Positions 38,322-48,940 of a stretch of 64,000 nucleotides of DNA are shown piece by piece. The DNA lies in contig DXJV01000005.1 in the NCBI GenBank assembly GCA_019056785.1, positions 1 to 64,000 of the forward strand. Reading direction: 5' to 3'. Under the pieces are notes generated by a model that saw nothing but the letters and a program-made list of their open reading frames with translations, was not told the DNA's origin and searched no databases. A program made the position numbers and the translations under genes. This DNA is from Candidatus Heimdallarchaeota archaeon (GTDB taxonomy: Archaea; Asgardarchaeota; Heimdallarchaeia; JABLTI01). The first letter of the stretch is position 1, and each line of letters begins with the position of its first letter.

Positions 38322-40475
38322 TTGCAGCAGATTCTTGAAGAAGAGACTCGAGAGTTCCATTCACTCTTCGTACATGACTTTAATGTGGATGGTATTTCCG
38401 AAATAATTGCTTCACGCTTACAAAAAAGTAGCACAGAGATTAGTGTTCTTCATCCCAAACATCTTGCTAATTCTTCTGTGAAAATTAATGAACGCATTAA
38501 CGTTCTCTGTGTGGCACAGACAAGTTTGGATAAAGGCTTTGAATTAATAACTGGCGATATCAAAGGAGTCCTTCGGATCAATGCTAGAAATGGCCGTCCC
38601 TTTTATAGTAAAGATATTAAAGATGGCATTCGCTTGCCTTCCAGTATTTTGGCAGCCGCGCCAGGTGATTTGAATGGGAATAAGCTTTCTGAAATAGTCG
38701 TTGGTTGTGCAAATGGCGAAGTAGTAATGATTGAACGCATTCCTGGCAGAAAACACCGGTGGGATAAGATTCGCGGTTTCTCCTTGGGAAAAGTCTTCCA
38801 AAAACCAGTGACAACCATTCTTACAGGTGATTTCAATGGTAACGGTTATACTGGTTTCATTGCAGGCTCTGAAGATGGTTTTTTCAAGGAGATCGAATTT
38901 CGACCGCAATTACAAAAATTTGACCTTATTGGAGAGTTTAAAGTTGAAAGCCCTCCATCATTTTGTTTCTGTGGTGACTTTGACCGGGATGGTATCTCTG
39001 AAGTGATGGTAGGAGAGCAGTCAGGAAAACTCAATATCTTTAAACGAAATTATTTAATGTCGAGTCACACCTTAGATGGCGCTATAACTTGTGGTGTGGT
39101 TGGTGATGTAGATAATGACCACCAACTTGAGGTTGTGGTTGGAACTTCTCGGGGCTCTTTTCATATTCTTCGTTCGAATACAATTGAAACACATGAGGGC
39201 TACAGCAATATCGCAGACTTGAAAATCGGCGATTTATACGGAAATAGACAAAATGAATTGATTTTTTCTATAAATAAAAGACGAATTCTTGCTTTTACAA
39301 TCACACGTGATAAAGCCTCGGAAAAATCAAATGTTGAGTTGATCCCATTCAAGGACCCGCAACAATTACAAGCACGCACACCACAGCCATCGGTGGCACA
39401 AAATGCTTTCTGCCCGAATTGTAGCTCACAAGTGCGTTTTATTGAGCAATATCGACGATGGTATTGTTATACTTGCCGGCAATATGTCGCACCTGTAAGT
39501 AAGAAAGAAGAAGTAAAACGAAAGGTGCCAACGATCGAGGCGAAAAAGTATGGAACACCCTACAGTGTCGGCTCTCACTATGACCCTTATCGCCCCTATG
39601 AACCAACAAGGGAAACAGCTGCCGGTGGAGCATCGAAACTTGAGAAAGTAAAAGATAGAGTTGAGAGTAAATTAGCAGATCTTCAGCCTGGGCAAAACCT
39701 CGAGTGGCAAGAAGAAATTGATGAGAATGGTATTGTAGATGCTCAAGAAGATGTGAATTATTTTCTCCCCCTCGATTTAGAAGCTGACTTGGATGTTGGA
39801 GTGTCCATTTTTAATGACATCCTAAAAATAAAGCACGTAATTCTAATCCATTCCCAATCAGGCGTTCCTCTATTTAGTCAAGGCTTCGGAAAGGATATCG
39901 ATGTGTCTTTGACTAGCGGCTTTTTAAGTGCTGTTGGAACTTTTACTGAAGAAATGGCCGGCGAGTCAGAAAAGCGAATTGGAGTCTTTAGTGAAATTGG
40001 CCGTGAAGGATTCTGGATAATAATTTATGAAGGCGAAATGTCAAAAACCGCCCTCCTTGTTAGCGAAAAGATCGGTGAACACTTGAAAAAACGCATACAG
40101 ATTTTCATGAAAGAGTTTGAACAAACATTTAAAACAGAACTTGAGAATTTCAATGGCTTTATCTCCGCTTTTAAGGGAGCAACCGACCTTTTGGAAAAAC
40201 ACCTGCGCTTAGAATACCTTTATCCACTCAAGATGGATGCTAAAAGAATGCGGCTAACAGCTATCAACCAAAATGAAAAAACCTTGGCAAAAGCATTCAC
40301 AGATTTTCTCAGCCAAACAGACGAAGAGGTTTTCTATGTGACAGAATTAATTGATGTTATTATGCAAGATCCAAAGAATAACCTCCTAAAGGAAGATGTT
40401 CTTAAAATTCTTATTAAATACCTCGAAAATGGCATGTTAATCCCTCTCCCTCCCCCACCAACAGAACATGTTTGA
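38322..40475 (+). CDS. FG-GAP/VCBS-type beta-propeller + zinc ribbon + C-terminal longin-like domain protein
   Basis: Repeats DFNVDGISEIIA, DLNGNKLSEIVVG, DFNGNGYTGFIAG, DFDRDGISEVMVG, DVDNDHQLEVVVG; CPNCSSQVRFIEQYRRWYCYTC; C-terminus VILIHSQSGVPLFSQGFGKDIDVSLTSGFLSAVGTFTEEM...GFWIIIYEGEMSKTALLVSEKIGEHL. No obvious signal peptide. Confidence 0.72.
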   Translation: MQQILEEETREFHSLFVHDFNVDGISEIIASRLQKSSTEISVLHPKHLANSSVKINERINVLCVAQTSLDKGFELITGDIKGVLRINARNGRPFYSKDIKDGIRLPSSILAAAPGDLNGNKLSEIVVGCANGEVVMIERIPGRKHRWDKIRGFSLGKVFQKPVTTILTGDFNGNGYTGFIAGSEDGFFKEIEFRPQLQKFDLIGEFKVESPPSFCFCGDFDRDGISEVMVGEQSGKLNIFKRNYLMSSHTLDGAITCGVVGDVDNDHQLEVVVGTSRGSFHILRSNTIETHEGYSNIADLKIGDLYGNRQNELIFSINKRRILAFTITRDKASEKSNVELIPFKDPQQLQARTPQPSVAQNAFCPNCSSQVRFIEQYRRWYCYTCRQYVAPVSKKEEVKRKVPTIEAKKYGTPYSVGSHYDPYRPYEPTRETAAGGASKLEKVKDRVESKLADLQPGQNLEWQEEIDENGIVDAQEDVNYFLPLDLEADLDVGVSIFNDILKIKHVILIHSQSGVPLFSQGFGKDIDVSLTSGFLSAVGTFTEEMAGESEKRIGVFSEIGREGFWIIIYEGEMSKTALLVSEKIGEHLKKRIQIFMKEFEQTFKTELENFNGFISAFKGATDLLEKHLRLEYLYPLKMDAKRMRLTAINQNEKTLAKAFTDFLSQTDEEVFYVTELIDVIMQDPKNNLLKEDVLKILIKYLENGMLIPLPPPPTEHV

Positions 40476-40611
40476 CTTGAAATTAGGTTCTCTTCCTAAT
40501 ACTAAAAACTTAAGTGTTCTTTTACTTATTCTTTTTGTACTTGTAAAAGAAAATGCAAAATTGTAAACCAATAAATTAGTTAACATAGATTTATTGAATG
40601 GTGAATTTGAC

Positions 40612-43600
40612 ATGTCAGAATTGGTTAAAAAAGCCATGGTGTTCGAAGAAAAAGGAAAATGGAGCAATGCTGCGAAAAGCTATTTACAAGCAGCGAGAGA
40701 AGCCGTTGAAACTAACCAAACAAAAGACGCCAAGAATCTCTTTTTAAAAGCAATTGCTGCTTCTGAAAAAACCGAAGACAATCTCTTATTAGTGGAAAGT
40801 GTTTTTGCGTATGAAAAAATTGCCACTAAAGCTGAGAAAAAAGAAGTGCTCCCAAAGGCACTGCCGGCTGTTAAAAGTTTGTTAGCTCTGGCATTAACTA
40901 AGAAGAAGAATCTACTGGCCTTTGAATATTTAGAAAAGAAAGAACTTATTAGTAGAAGTACAGGTGTGGATTTAGAAGAGACCTTAAGAGAGAAAGGCGA
41001 GGTCTCAAGACGTCTAGCCTTAAAAATGGTTATCAGTAAAAAAGTGGAGGAACGAGAACGTGGTTTTGCTTTCCTGAAAGAGGCTGCAAAATGCTTTTTA
41101 GAAATTAATGCCATTAAAGAGAAATTTAAAGGTGATTTCCAAGCTTTCCAGTTGTTAATGGAAAAGGGTTTTATAAAAGAGGGGTTCAGTTTATTTGAAA
41201 AGCTCATCAGTTTTTGTGAAACTAATCAACTTGCAGAGGAAGCAACAACCGTTCTTCAGCAAATAATTACTTATGCAAATGCAATTTTAAATGGAAAAGG
41301 ATCGAAAAAATTGGTCAAAGCGCTTCAAGCAACTTTCTCTTCTGCGGATCCTGGTGGAGAACTCTTGAAAATAGGCATTGAAAAAGCGCAGGAAATAGGC
41401 GCAAATGAAGTTATAGTCGCTGCAGCAACCATACAAGTTGAGCAAGGCAACCTGCAATTCAATAAAAAGAAATTTGATATTGCTAAACGCCTTTATGAAA
41501 AGGCTTTACTTCTTCTTACAACAATTCAAGCTGTAGATACTGCGAAAAATGTTTTCAAGCAAATTGCCACCAAAGCGTACACCTTACTTGATACGAAAGG
41601 GAAATTCCAACTTGCACTCGATTATTTTGCAATGCTTCAAATTATGGAAGAGCTCGATAAAGGCTTTCTCGCTGACTTCTTTGTCGAAAAAGGAGCCAAC
41701 ATGTTTCAACGGGATCTCATCACTTTGGCGTTAGAGGATTACAAAAGTGCTTGTAGAGTTTATCTCTCTGGTCAGCTAACTGTAAAGTTCGAAAAAACTG
41801 TTAGTATAATTTTTGAAAAAAGTTTGGAGCTTATAGCGCATGCGGACTTTCAAAATGCCCTCATTTATTCACATGATGCAATTTCCATTCTCCTTAAGGT
41901 TGAGAAATTTGAAAACATAGGTGAGCAGGCTTCTAAAATCGCGCATGCCTTACTCGAAAACAATCAACTCCCTGAAGCAGAAGATTTTGTAAAAATCGCA
42001 TTTGACAACTTCCTCAAAGCCGGAAAAACCGTAGAAGCAGCCACTACTTACAAAACCATGGGTGAATCTTTCCTTGCTCTTGAGCGATTTGAAACAGGGG
42101 CTGGATATCTCATTCAGGCAGCAAAAACATATCGAAGTGCCGAAGCTGAAGATAAAATCATGCAGACAGCAAAGCCTCTCCTTAAAGCTGCCATCGATCA
42201 ACTTATAGATGGGAATGCAGACCTCGCACAATCATTAAATCTTAAGGCTATTGAATGTGCGAAAGAAAAAGGTCCATTGGCACAAGTCGAAGTACTTCAG
42301 GAGTTTAATACTCAAGCGATGATTTCTAACCAACCAAAGTTAGTTTTAAACAACATTCAGCTGGCCACTAAAATTGTTGGAGCGAATTTTCCGGCTGAAA
42401 AAAGAGCTCTGGCGGAGAAAGCGATATCCTATGGTCAGCAACTGATAATTTCGAATCAGCAATTTAAGCTGGGAACTGATTTTATCACACATGCTGTTTT
42501 AACTCTGGCTGAACTTGGAGACAGTACCCAGAGTAGTCAGATCATCTTTGAAATTGGTTCTTTACTTTTTGAGAACAAACAACCGGAACTGGCAAAAGGA
42601 CTGTTGCAATTAATTACTCAAGTCTTAAAAACAGAGGAGAATCCTGAAGTTTTCGGAACAAACGTTGCGAATGTTGCCAAACTTCTGATTGAAAATCGAT
42701 TTGTTGATGATGGTATTGATCTCTTGCGCAAGAGTGTTGGCTCCTATCTTAACGTAGGCGGCGTTGAGCCGGTCATTAAATTGGCTCGCTATTGTGCTCT
42801 AAAAGCACAGGAAAATATGGCAGCGGGTGATGTTGTGTTTGCCAAACACTTGTTTATTGCTGCAATGGAGTTCAGTACCCTCGTTGATTTGGAAGTTCAG
42901 AGCGAGATTTTAACTTCCGCAACAAATGCTTTTCTCGAGATTGGTGATTTCTATACTATAAATGAATTTTATGACTTTGCTAAGGCAAATCTCGAGGGTG
43001 AAAAAGACTATTTGGGAAAAGTGGGCCGCTTACAAATTTTCCAAGGGAGTACTTTGCGTGATCAAAAAGGGTTGGTAGATGAAGCCTCAGAATTTATACA
43101 CAATGGTATTGCAACCTTAAAAGAAGTTGATATGATTGCCGAAGCTGGCGAGGTTGCGCTCAATCAAGGAAAAGCTTTCATTGAGAAGGGGAATTTTGTC
43201 TATGGTGAAGAATTGATTGAAACTGCAGCTCAAATCTTCATTCAGTTAAATGATATTGAACGTTCTGGCGATGCCTTCTTATCCCTTGCAGAAATTAACA
43301 TGCAAAAGTCGCAATGGCAAGATGCTTTTCAGCAGATTGAACTTGCGAATAAATCCTATAGTCAAACCAACTTGGACAAACTTGCTTCCACAATTATTAT
43401 CACTGCAGATATCGGACAAAAAGCATTAATAAATAAACCCGCTGAAAACAAAGAATTTGCTTTACAATGTTTTGATAGAGCAATCCAACTCGCCAATGAG
43501 CATAAGCTCTTTGCCAGTGAGGTAGATGTTACTTTACTCGAAGGACGGGCGTTTGCAACAATTAAAGATCACCAAACTGCTTACAACTTCTTTTTACAAC

Positions 43601-46600
43601 TTGCAAACTTGCTCGAAGAGAAGGATGAAACCGAGAAATCCCCGCTAATCGCTGAAGAACTCACTACTTTTGCGACAATATTCATTGCTGATAATGAAGT
43701 TGAGTTAGGACTCCAACTGGTAGATTTAGCAACAGCTATTTATTTGCGTCTTGGCCAGCCAATAAATGCTTCGGAGACTTATATGAAAGCCTGTAATGCT
43801 TTATTGAAGATGAACAAAATCGTTCAAGGCGTAAAGCTTGTGCTTCTTGCTTCTGATACTTTAATGGTAGCAAATGAATACAAACATGCTGTGAGAATTT
43901 TAACTGAAATTGTTGATTTCCTGTATGATTTGAAAGACTATCAAAATGCTGCCATTGTTGCTGGCCAAATCGTCACTGTTCATCAAAAAACCGGCGAAGT
44001 TGAAGAACAAAAGAAAGTGATAAATCGATTAGTCGAAAAGGCAATCGAAGTGATCAATGAGGGCAGAATCATGGAAGGAGAACAACTTTGGGAGCAGGCA
44101 GCCAATTTTAGCATCTCCGTTGACTTGGATTATGCACTTCAAATCAATGACCAAAGAATTGAAAATCTCTTGAACGCCGGCATGTATAACTCTACTAATA
44201 ATGCCTTCAAACAGTTTTTGCCAATTCTAGAAGAAGATAAGGAAAAATTACTTTCACAAGTTGTAAAGATAGCCGAAATTACTGATGATCTTTTTGCGAA
44301 AGAAGAATTCAAACTGGCAAAGGATTTTGTTTTCACGGCAGTTGATTATTACCTTAAAGCTGAGGAATTTGATCAGGTAATAACTTTCTGTTTGGATGTT
44401 GGTCAACGGTTTATTGTTGCTAATGAGGAAACAAGTGGCATTGAGTTGATTGACAAGGCAGCATTTATTGCTAACGATTCTCTAGGTGCACATGAAGCTG
44501 CGAAAATCTACCTTCGCACAGGATTCTTACTTGTTGAAAAGGACTACAATGAAAGTGGTTTTCTGGCAATAAATAAAGCTGTTGACATTGAACTTCAAAC
44601 GCAAAATATGGAGGGGTGTAATGAACTTGGTGAGATTGCTATTGAAAAAGCAAATGAACTCATTAACCATAACATTCCTCTTGCAATTAAAATTTATGAG
44701 CAAGCTTCGCAAATCTTTCAGAAAGCATCTAATTTTATTAAAGCAGGAGAAGTACAAACAACGATTCTTAATGCCTTCTTAAGTCTTGGAGATGCAGTTG
44801 GAGCAATAAAAGCTTGCGAACAAGCAGTTGATTATTATCTAAAAGGGAAAAATAGCGAACTTGCCGCAACCGCTGCAAGACAAATAATTGAGTCTTCGAG
44901 GAGATTTTTCGATGAAAATGACTTTCCAAAAGCCGTGTTAATTCTCGAGCGCGGACGATTCTTGGTGGAAAAGACAACAAGATATGATCTTTTGGATTTG
45001 ATAGTCAGTATCTACATGAACGCTGCAAATCAGAACCTTCCAAATAGAAAATCTGCCATTGGTGTGTTTTTCTTGAAGCGTGCAATTGCAATTGCCGAAA
45101 GCAGCCCCGACCCAGAAGAAATCAAAAAAGTAGTAAACCTCTCATTAACTATTGCTTTGGAAACCATTAAAAAGAAAAACTCTCTTGCAGGAGCAAAAGT
45201 CCTGGAAATGATCTCTCGACTCGAGATTTCTAAAAATGCTCTCTTGTCTCAATTAACCGCGACTCTTCTTGATGCTCTAAAACTCACTTTAGAAACAGAA
45301 TGGAATATGATCGGGAAAGTACTTCGAGATGCTTTTCATTTCTTTAAAGGCGCCAATCAAGATGAAGCAATTAAAGAGTTAATTTCCATTTTGACAAAAA
45401 GAGCAAATGCTGACTTGCTCCTCAATAAACCCCAACTTGGCTTCTTCTTTTTAGAGCATGCAATCCGGATTGTTAATGAGTCTGGAGACAAAGAACTAAT
45501 GTTTTATCTTGGCAATGACCTTCTCGAACAGTTCCTCGTTTTGCATGAGGAGGTAACTTTCGATTCTCTCTATCGGTTGCTTGGATATTGCTACCAAATT
45601 TTCCAACAGATTCAAGACTTGGAATCCATCACTCGTGTTGGGGCAGAGTTTGCTAAATTGGGTTCAAAGGACCTTATTAATAATATGCAATCAATCCGTG
45701 GCTATGAGTCTCTCTTAACTGCAAGAGATATTGCAAGTCAGACACAAAATAGTGCGCTTATGAAAGCTGTTGTGCTTGCTCTCTTAGATTTTGCGATTCA
45801 ACAATCTGCGAAAAATGCCAATTCTGTGCTGTCAACCTTAGAGGATATTGTTCAAGGGTTAAAAGAATTCGAAATACCAAAGTCAACATCAGTAGCTATT
45901 GATTACGCTTCCTTGCAAAGTTATCTTAAAACTCTCACCTCTTTTGGCAATAAAGTCAGTAAAAATGATAAAACATTCAAGCTTGGGAAGAAGATCATTC
46001 AAAATTGCTCTAGATTACTCGCCCTCACCGGCAACCATCTTGAACTCGAAAAAGATTTAGCTGATGTCAAAAAGAACATGCAGAAACTTTGTCGCCGGGG
46101 CAATCAAGAGGCAGCTTATAAATTGCGAGAAGCAGCCATTGTTTTTATTGATTTGAATGAAACAAACCAGGCCATTAAAATTGCTGAAGATGCTTTTGCA
46201 GCTTCCCAACAACTACTAGAGCGGAAAAAGTACCTCGATTCTGTGGAATTTGCTAAAGTGAGTTTGGTTGTTAACCAAAAACTCGATATCACTTCTGAGT
46301 TAAAAAACATCGGCTTATTTGCCTACAGTTCAGGTGACCGGCTTATAAATGAAGGCAAAATTCTGGAGGCAATGGACTTTTATGATATTGCAATCGAGGC
46401 CTTCGATTTATCAAATGACGATGAGAATTCTAATCGCTTGATCAACAAGATTGTACAGACGCGTGAATGGGATGCCAATAAAATGGTTGCTTTTCAAGTC
46501 TATAAAATAGCCTCCGAATCAGCCATTCGAATGAAAAACTGGCAGAAGGCTCATGAAATTGCCAATAAATGTTATAATCGTGGTATTGCTTTTATCGACC

Positions 46601-47523
46601 AACCACGGGTTCCAACTGAAATATCGCTAAAATTCATCACCCTTGCCGGGCGAATTTTTGAGGATATAGGTGCAATCAAAGATGCTGCCAATTCCTATGA
46701 TTCTGCCATTCTAAAATTCATTCGCTTAATGAGAACCAGAAAAAACATTGAATCAATAATTACTGAGCTTCTTGTAAAAACGGGAATAAATCGAATGGCT
46801 GGTTGTGATATGGACTCACTTGAGACCATCTTTCTGCGAGTCATGGAATTAGCTGAAATGAAGAAGTCCAAATACACGAAGATCATCTCTCGCGTCTTAA
46901 AACTCATTAATTCTTCTAAGGTTGGTCAAGCATGGGACTTGATGGTTTCTCTTCCTTATGTCTCCCATGGGCGAATCCGGAAAATTATTGGAACAACAAA
47001 GCGTCGGATAATTTACGACCTTCAGTCCAAAGGAACTTTCGATCGTACGGTTCTCTCTACAACAGACCGCTCTTTACCGCTTTCAGATTATCTCATCGAA
47101 AATCTCTTAATTTCCCGTAAAATTGATGGGCAATCAATAAACAAAGATGTCTTTATTTCTGCTACGAAAATTAAAGCCATTCGTTCGTACTTTTATAATG
47201 AATATGAGCTTTGGGGTCGAGTTGATTTAGAGGCTCTTACAAAGGAATTTGGCGTCCTCCCCACCGATGCAGCATCCATTGTCCGGCGGGAATTTCTCCC
47301 CACAATTTATATGGCGGTACTTGATACAGAGCAAAAAGTCTTCTATTCTTTTGACCGCTTAAAAGCTGAAATCTCTCTTATTCTTGGACGTGAACGTAAA
47401 AAGAACGCTCATTTTGATCCCATGCAAGTTGCTTCGGAAATGCATGTCCCTCCTGATATCATTAAAGAGGTTCTTCGGGAAATTTCTTGCGATGAAGTAG
47501 TGGAAAATGCTCCTACAATGTGA
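40612..47523 (+). CDS. Giant (~2300 aa) alpha-solenoid (TPR/SNAP-like repeat) protein with C-terminal tandem winged-helix-like region
   Basis: Continuous ORF of short helical repeats (WSNAAKSYLQAAREA, AAKCFLEINAIKE, ALEDYKSACRVYL, AATTYKTMGESFLAL); C-terminus VDLEALTKEFGVLPTDAASIVRREF...MAVLDTEQKVFYS...DPMQVASEMHVPPDIIKEVLREI. ATG at 40612 is preferred over TTG at 40594. Confidence 0.8.
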   Translation: MSELVKKAMVFEEKGKWSNAAKSYLQAAREAVETNQTKDAKNLFLKAIAASEKTEDNLLLVESVFAYEKIATKAEKKEVLPKALPAVKSLLALALTKKKNLLAFEYLEKKELISRSTGVDLEETLREKGEVSRRLALKMVISKKVEERERGFAFLKEAAKCFLEINAIKEKFKGDFQAFQLLMEKGFIKEGFSLFEKLISFCETNQLAEEATTVLQQIITYANAILNGKGSKKLVKALQATFSSADPGGELLKIGIEKAQEIGANEVIVAAATIQVEQGNLQFNKKKFDIAKRLYEKALLLLTTIQAVDTAKNVFKQIATKAYTLLDTKGKFQLALDYFAMLQIMEELDKGFLADFFVEKGANMFQRDLITLALEDYKSACRVYLSGQLTVKFEKTVSIIFEKSLELIAHADFQNALIYSHDAISILLKVEKFENIGEQASKIAHALLENNQLPEAEDFVKIAFDNFLKAGKTVEAATTYKTMGESFLALERFETGAGYLIQAAKTYRSAEAEDKIMQTAKPLLKAAIDQLIDGNADLAQSLNLKAIECAKEKGPLAQVEVLQEFNTQAMISNQPKLVLNNIQLATKIVGANFPAEKRALAEKAISYGQQLIISNQQFKLGTDFITHAVLTLAELGDSTQSSQIIFEIGSLLFENKQPELAKGLLQLITQVLKTEENPEVFGTNVANVAKLLIENRFVDDGIDLLRKSVGSYLNVGGVEPVIKLARYCALKAQENMAAGDVVFAKHLFIAAMEFSTLVDLEVQSEILTSATNAFLEIGDFYTINEFYDFAKANLEGEKDYLGKVGRLQIFQGSTLRDQKGLVDEASEFIHNGIATLKEVDMIAEAGEVALNQGKAFIEKGNFVYGEELIETAAQIFIQLNDIERSGDAFLSLAEINMQKSQWQDAFQQIELANKSYSQTNLDKLASTIIITADIGQKALINKPAENKEFALQCFDRAIQLANEHKLFASEVDVTLLEGRAFATIKDHQTAYNFFLQLANLLEEKDETEKSPLIAEELTTFATIFIADNEVELGLQLVDLATAIYLRLGQPINASETYMKACNALLKMNKIVQGVKLVLLASDTLMVANEYKHAVRILTEIVDFLYDLKDYQNAAIVAGQIVTVHQKTGEVEEQKKVINRLVEKAIEVINEGRIMEGEQLWEQAANFSISVDLDYALQINDQRIENLLNAGMYNSTNNAFKQFLPILEEDKEKLLSQVVKIAEITDDLFAKEEFKLAKDFVFTAVDYYLKAEEFDQVITFCLDVGQRFIVANEETSGIELIDKAAFIANDSLGAHEAAKIYLRTGFLLVEKDYNESGFLAINKAVDIELQTQNMEGCNELGEIAIEKANELINHNIPLAIKIYEQASQIFQKASNFIKAGEVQTTILNAFLSLGDAVGAIKACEQAVDYYLKGKNSELAATAARQIIESSRRFFDENDFPKAVLILERGRFLVEKTTRYDLLDLIVSIYMNAANQNLPNRKSAIGVFFLKRAIAIAESSPDPEEIKKVVNLSLTIALETIKKKNSLAGAKVLEMISRLEISKNALLSQLTATLLDALKLTLETEWNMIGKVLRDAFHFFKGANQDEAIKELISILTKRANADLLLNKPQLGFFFLEHAIRIVNESGDKELMFYLGNDLLEQFLVLHEEVTFDSLYRLLGYCYQIFQQIQDLESITRVGAEFAKLGSKDLINNMQSIRGYESLLTARDIASQTQNSALMKAVVLALLDFAIQQSAKNANSVLSTLEDIVQGLKEFEIPKSTSVAIDYASLQSYLKTLTSFGNKVSKNDKTFKLGKKIIQNCSRLLALTGNHLELEKDLADVKKNMQKLCRRGNQEAAYKLREAAIVFIDLNETNQAIKIAEDAFAASQQLLERKKYLDSVEFAKVSLVVNQKLDITSELKNIGLFAYSSGDRLINEGKILEAMDFYDIAIEAFDLSNDDENSNRLINKIVQTREWDANKMVAFQVYKIASESAIRMKNWQKAHEIANKCYNRGIAFIDQPRVPTEISLKFITLAGRIFEDIGAIKDAANSYDSAILKFIRLMRTRKNIESIITELLVKTGINRMAGCDMDSLETIFLRVMELAEMKKSKYTKIISRVLKLINSSKVGQAWDLMVSLPYVSHGRIRKIIGTTKRRIIYDLQSKGTFDRTVLSTTDRSLPLSDYLIENLLISRKIDGQSINKDVFISATKIKAIRSYFYNEYELWGRVDLEALTKEFGVLPTDAASIVRREFLPTIYMAVLDTEQKVFYSFDRLKAEISLILGRERKKNAHFDPMQVASEMHVPPDIIKEVLREISCDEVVENAPTM

Positions 47524-47531
47524 AAGATGCT

Positions 47532-48926
47532 TTACTCAAGAACTTTGGTTACTGCTCCCATTTTGGCTATTTTCGCTAAATAACGGGGGTTGGTCTCTTT
47601 TATAAGCAAGAACGCTAATAGAAGTGCTAATAAGCCAAAGAATATTGGGAAGAGCGGGATGACAAAAATCCCTTGGGGAATATATTTTGGTAATATCGTC
47701 CCCGGAAAAATGTCTGCTATATAGCAACCAAAAATCGCTCCAATATTTCCAAAGAAGACTTGTTCCATTTGTATCAAGCTCATCCCCCTCCCCCGTTCAT
47801 TTTCTTTTGTTAAATCTGCCATAATAGTGTTGGCAGTTGGAACTTTCAATGCATATAATGGATACAGATAAACAATAAAGAGTGCAATGGGATACATGGA
47901 AAGAGTAAATATTAACGTATAGACAATTGGATAAGCTAGTATTGAAAAAATGAAGACTCGTTTTCGACTTGTCCTATCCAAAATAGAACCACTAATGAGT
48001 AAGATAACCATTCCAAGGGCTGTAGCAATAGTATTGGACTTTGCTATAAGCATATTTGACAATCCAGCCGCTTTAAAGTAGACAGAAGTGATAACATTAA
48101 AAGGCCCGAAACCGAAGTCCAGAATTGCGAGAACAACAATAAGAGAGACTACATTTTTTCGCTTAAAAATGTCAAAATATGATGCATATTTTTCTGCCTC
48201 TTTTATGTCGCTGGTAACTCGACTTTCCATAACCGTTGGCTTTTCTCCCTTTTCTTCTATTGTTGCAGTTGTGGATAAGAATTCTTCTGGTAAAGGGACA
48301 AGAAGTGGTTCAATTATTGAACCCTTTGCTTTGGAAGGTGAAAACAGTGAAAGAATTCCCGCTAGTATTGCAAATCCGGCCGCGAAGCTTAATGTGCCAA
48401 TAATTCCTTTCCAATCGTAAATGATGTCTGATAAGGCACTGCCGATCATCCAACCTGCACTGGCAAAAAAGACTTGATAACTGGACACTTGCCCCTTTCT
48501 ATTTTGTGGGCAAATAATTGTTATTAATGCACTATGTTGTGTATAGTAAATTTGTGTGAAAATGCCAAAAATAGCTAAAATAAGTAAGATAGACCAAATG
48601 GTTTTATTAAAAAACAAGAGGAGTAAAAATTGAACCATCGAGAGTACTTTTGCGATAAAAATGAGCAACTTTCGTTTCCCTGTTTTATCGGAGAAAGAAC
48701 TTAAAACAGTTGTGCCAAGAATTGAGACAATCGCTGGAATAGCAAGAACAATCGCGATATTGAGGTAAGAGTTCGTTACTTTCTCACTGAGGAAGATGCC
48801 GAAAAAAATCCAGTAGATAGATAAAGCGATATGTTCGAGTAGGTAAGAAAACAAAAGCGGCAAAAGATAGGCTGGTGGCAATAGTTCTTTAAGGGTTCGG
48901 TCTTTTTCCTCAATCATACTTGTCAC
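47532..48926 (-). CDS. Major facilitator superfamily transporter
   Basis: About 12 TM segments; SSFSDKTGKRKLLIFIAKV and DRTSRKRVFIFSIL match the MFS loop motif. Confidence 0.85.
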   Translation of the reverse strand: MTSMIEEKDRTLKELLPPAYLLPLLFSYLLEHIALSIYWIFFGIFLSEKVTNSYLNIAIVLAIPAIVSILGTTVLSSFSDKTGKRKLLIFIAKVLSMVQFLLLLFFNKTIWSILLILAIFGIFTQIYYTQHSALITIICPQNRKGQVSSYQVFFASAGWMIGSALSDIIYDWKGIIGTLSFAAGFAILAGILSLFSPSKAKGSIIEPLLVPLPEEFLSTTATIEEKGEKPTVMESRVTSDIKEAEKYASYFDIFKRKNVVSLIVVLAILDFGFGPFNVITSVYFKAAGLSNMLIAKSNTIATALGMVILLISGSILDRTSRKRVFIFSILAYPIVYTLIFTLSMYPIALFIVYLYPLYALKVPTANTIMADLTKENERGRGMSLIQMEQVFFGNIGAIFGCYIADIFPGTILPKYIPQGIFVIPLFPIFFGLLALLLAFLLIKETNPRYLAKIAKMGAVTKVLE

Positions 48927-48940
48927 AGTTATTTATTTAT

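Noticed and set aside
38544-39034. Antisense ORFs opposite the propeller gene (121, 77, 65 and 62 aa)
   Set aside because: Shadow ORFs of a well-supported coding strand with no recognisable motifs; the same applies to most 60-100 aa ORFs in the track.
41950-46310. Short minus-strand ORFs within the giant solenoid gene
   Set aside because: Low complexity and opposite a continuous 2300-codon ORF with consistent helical repeats.
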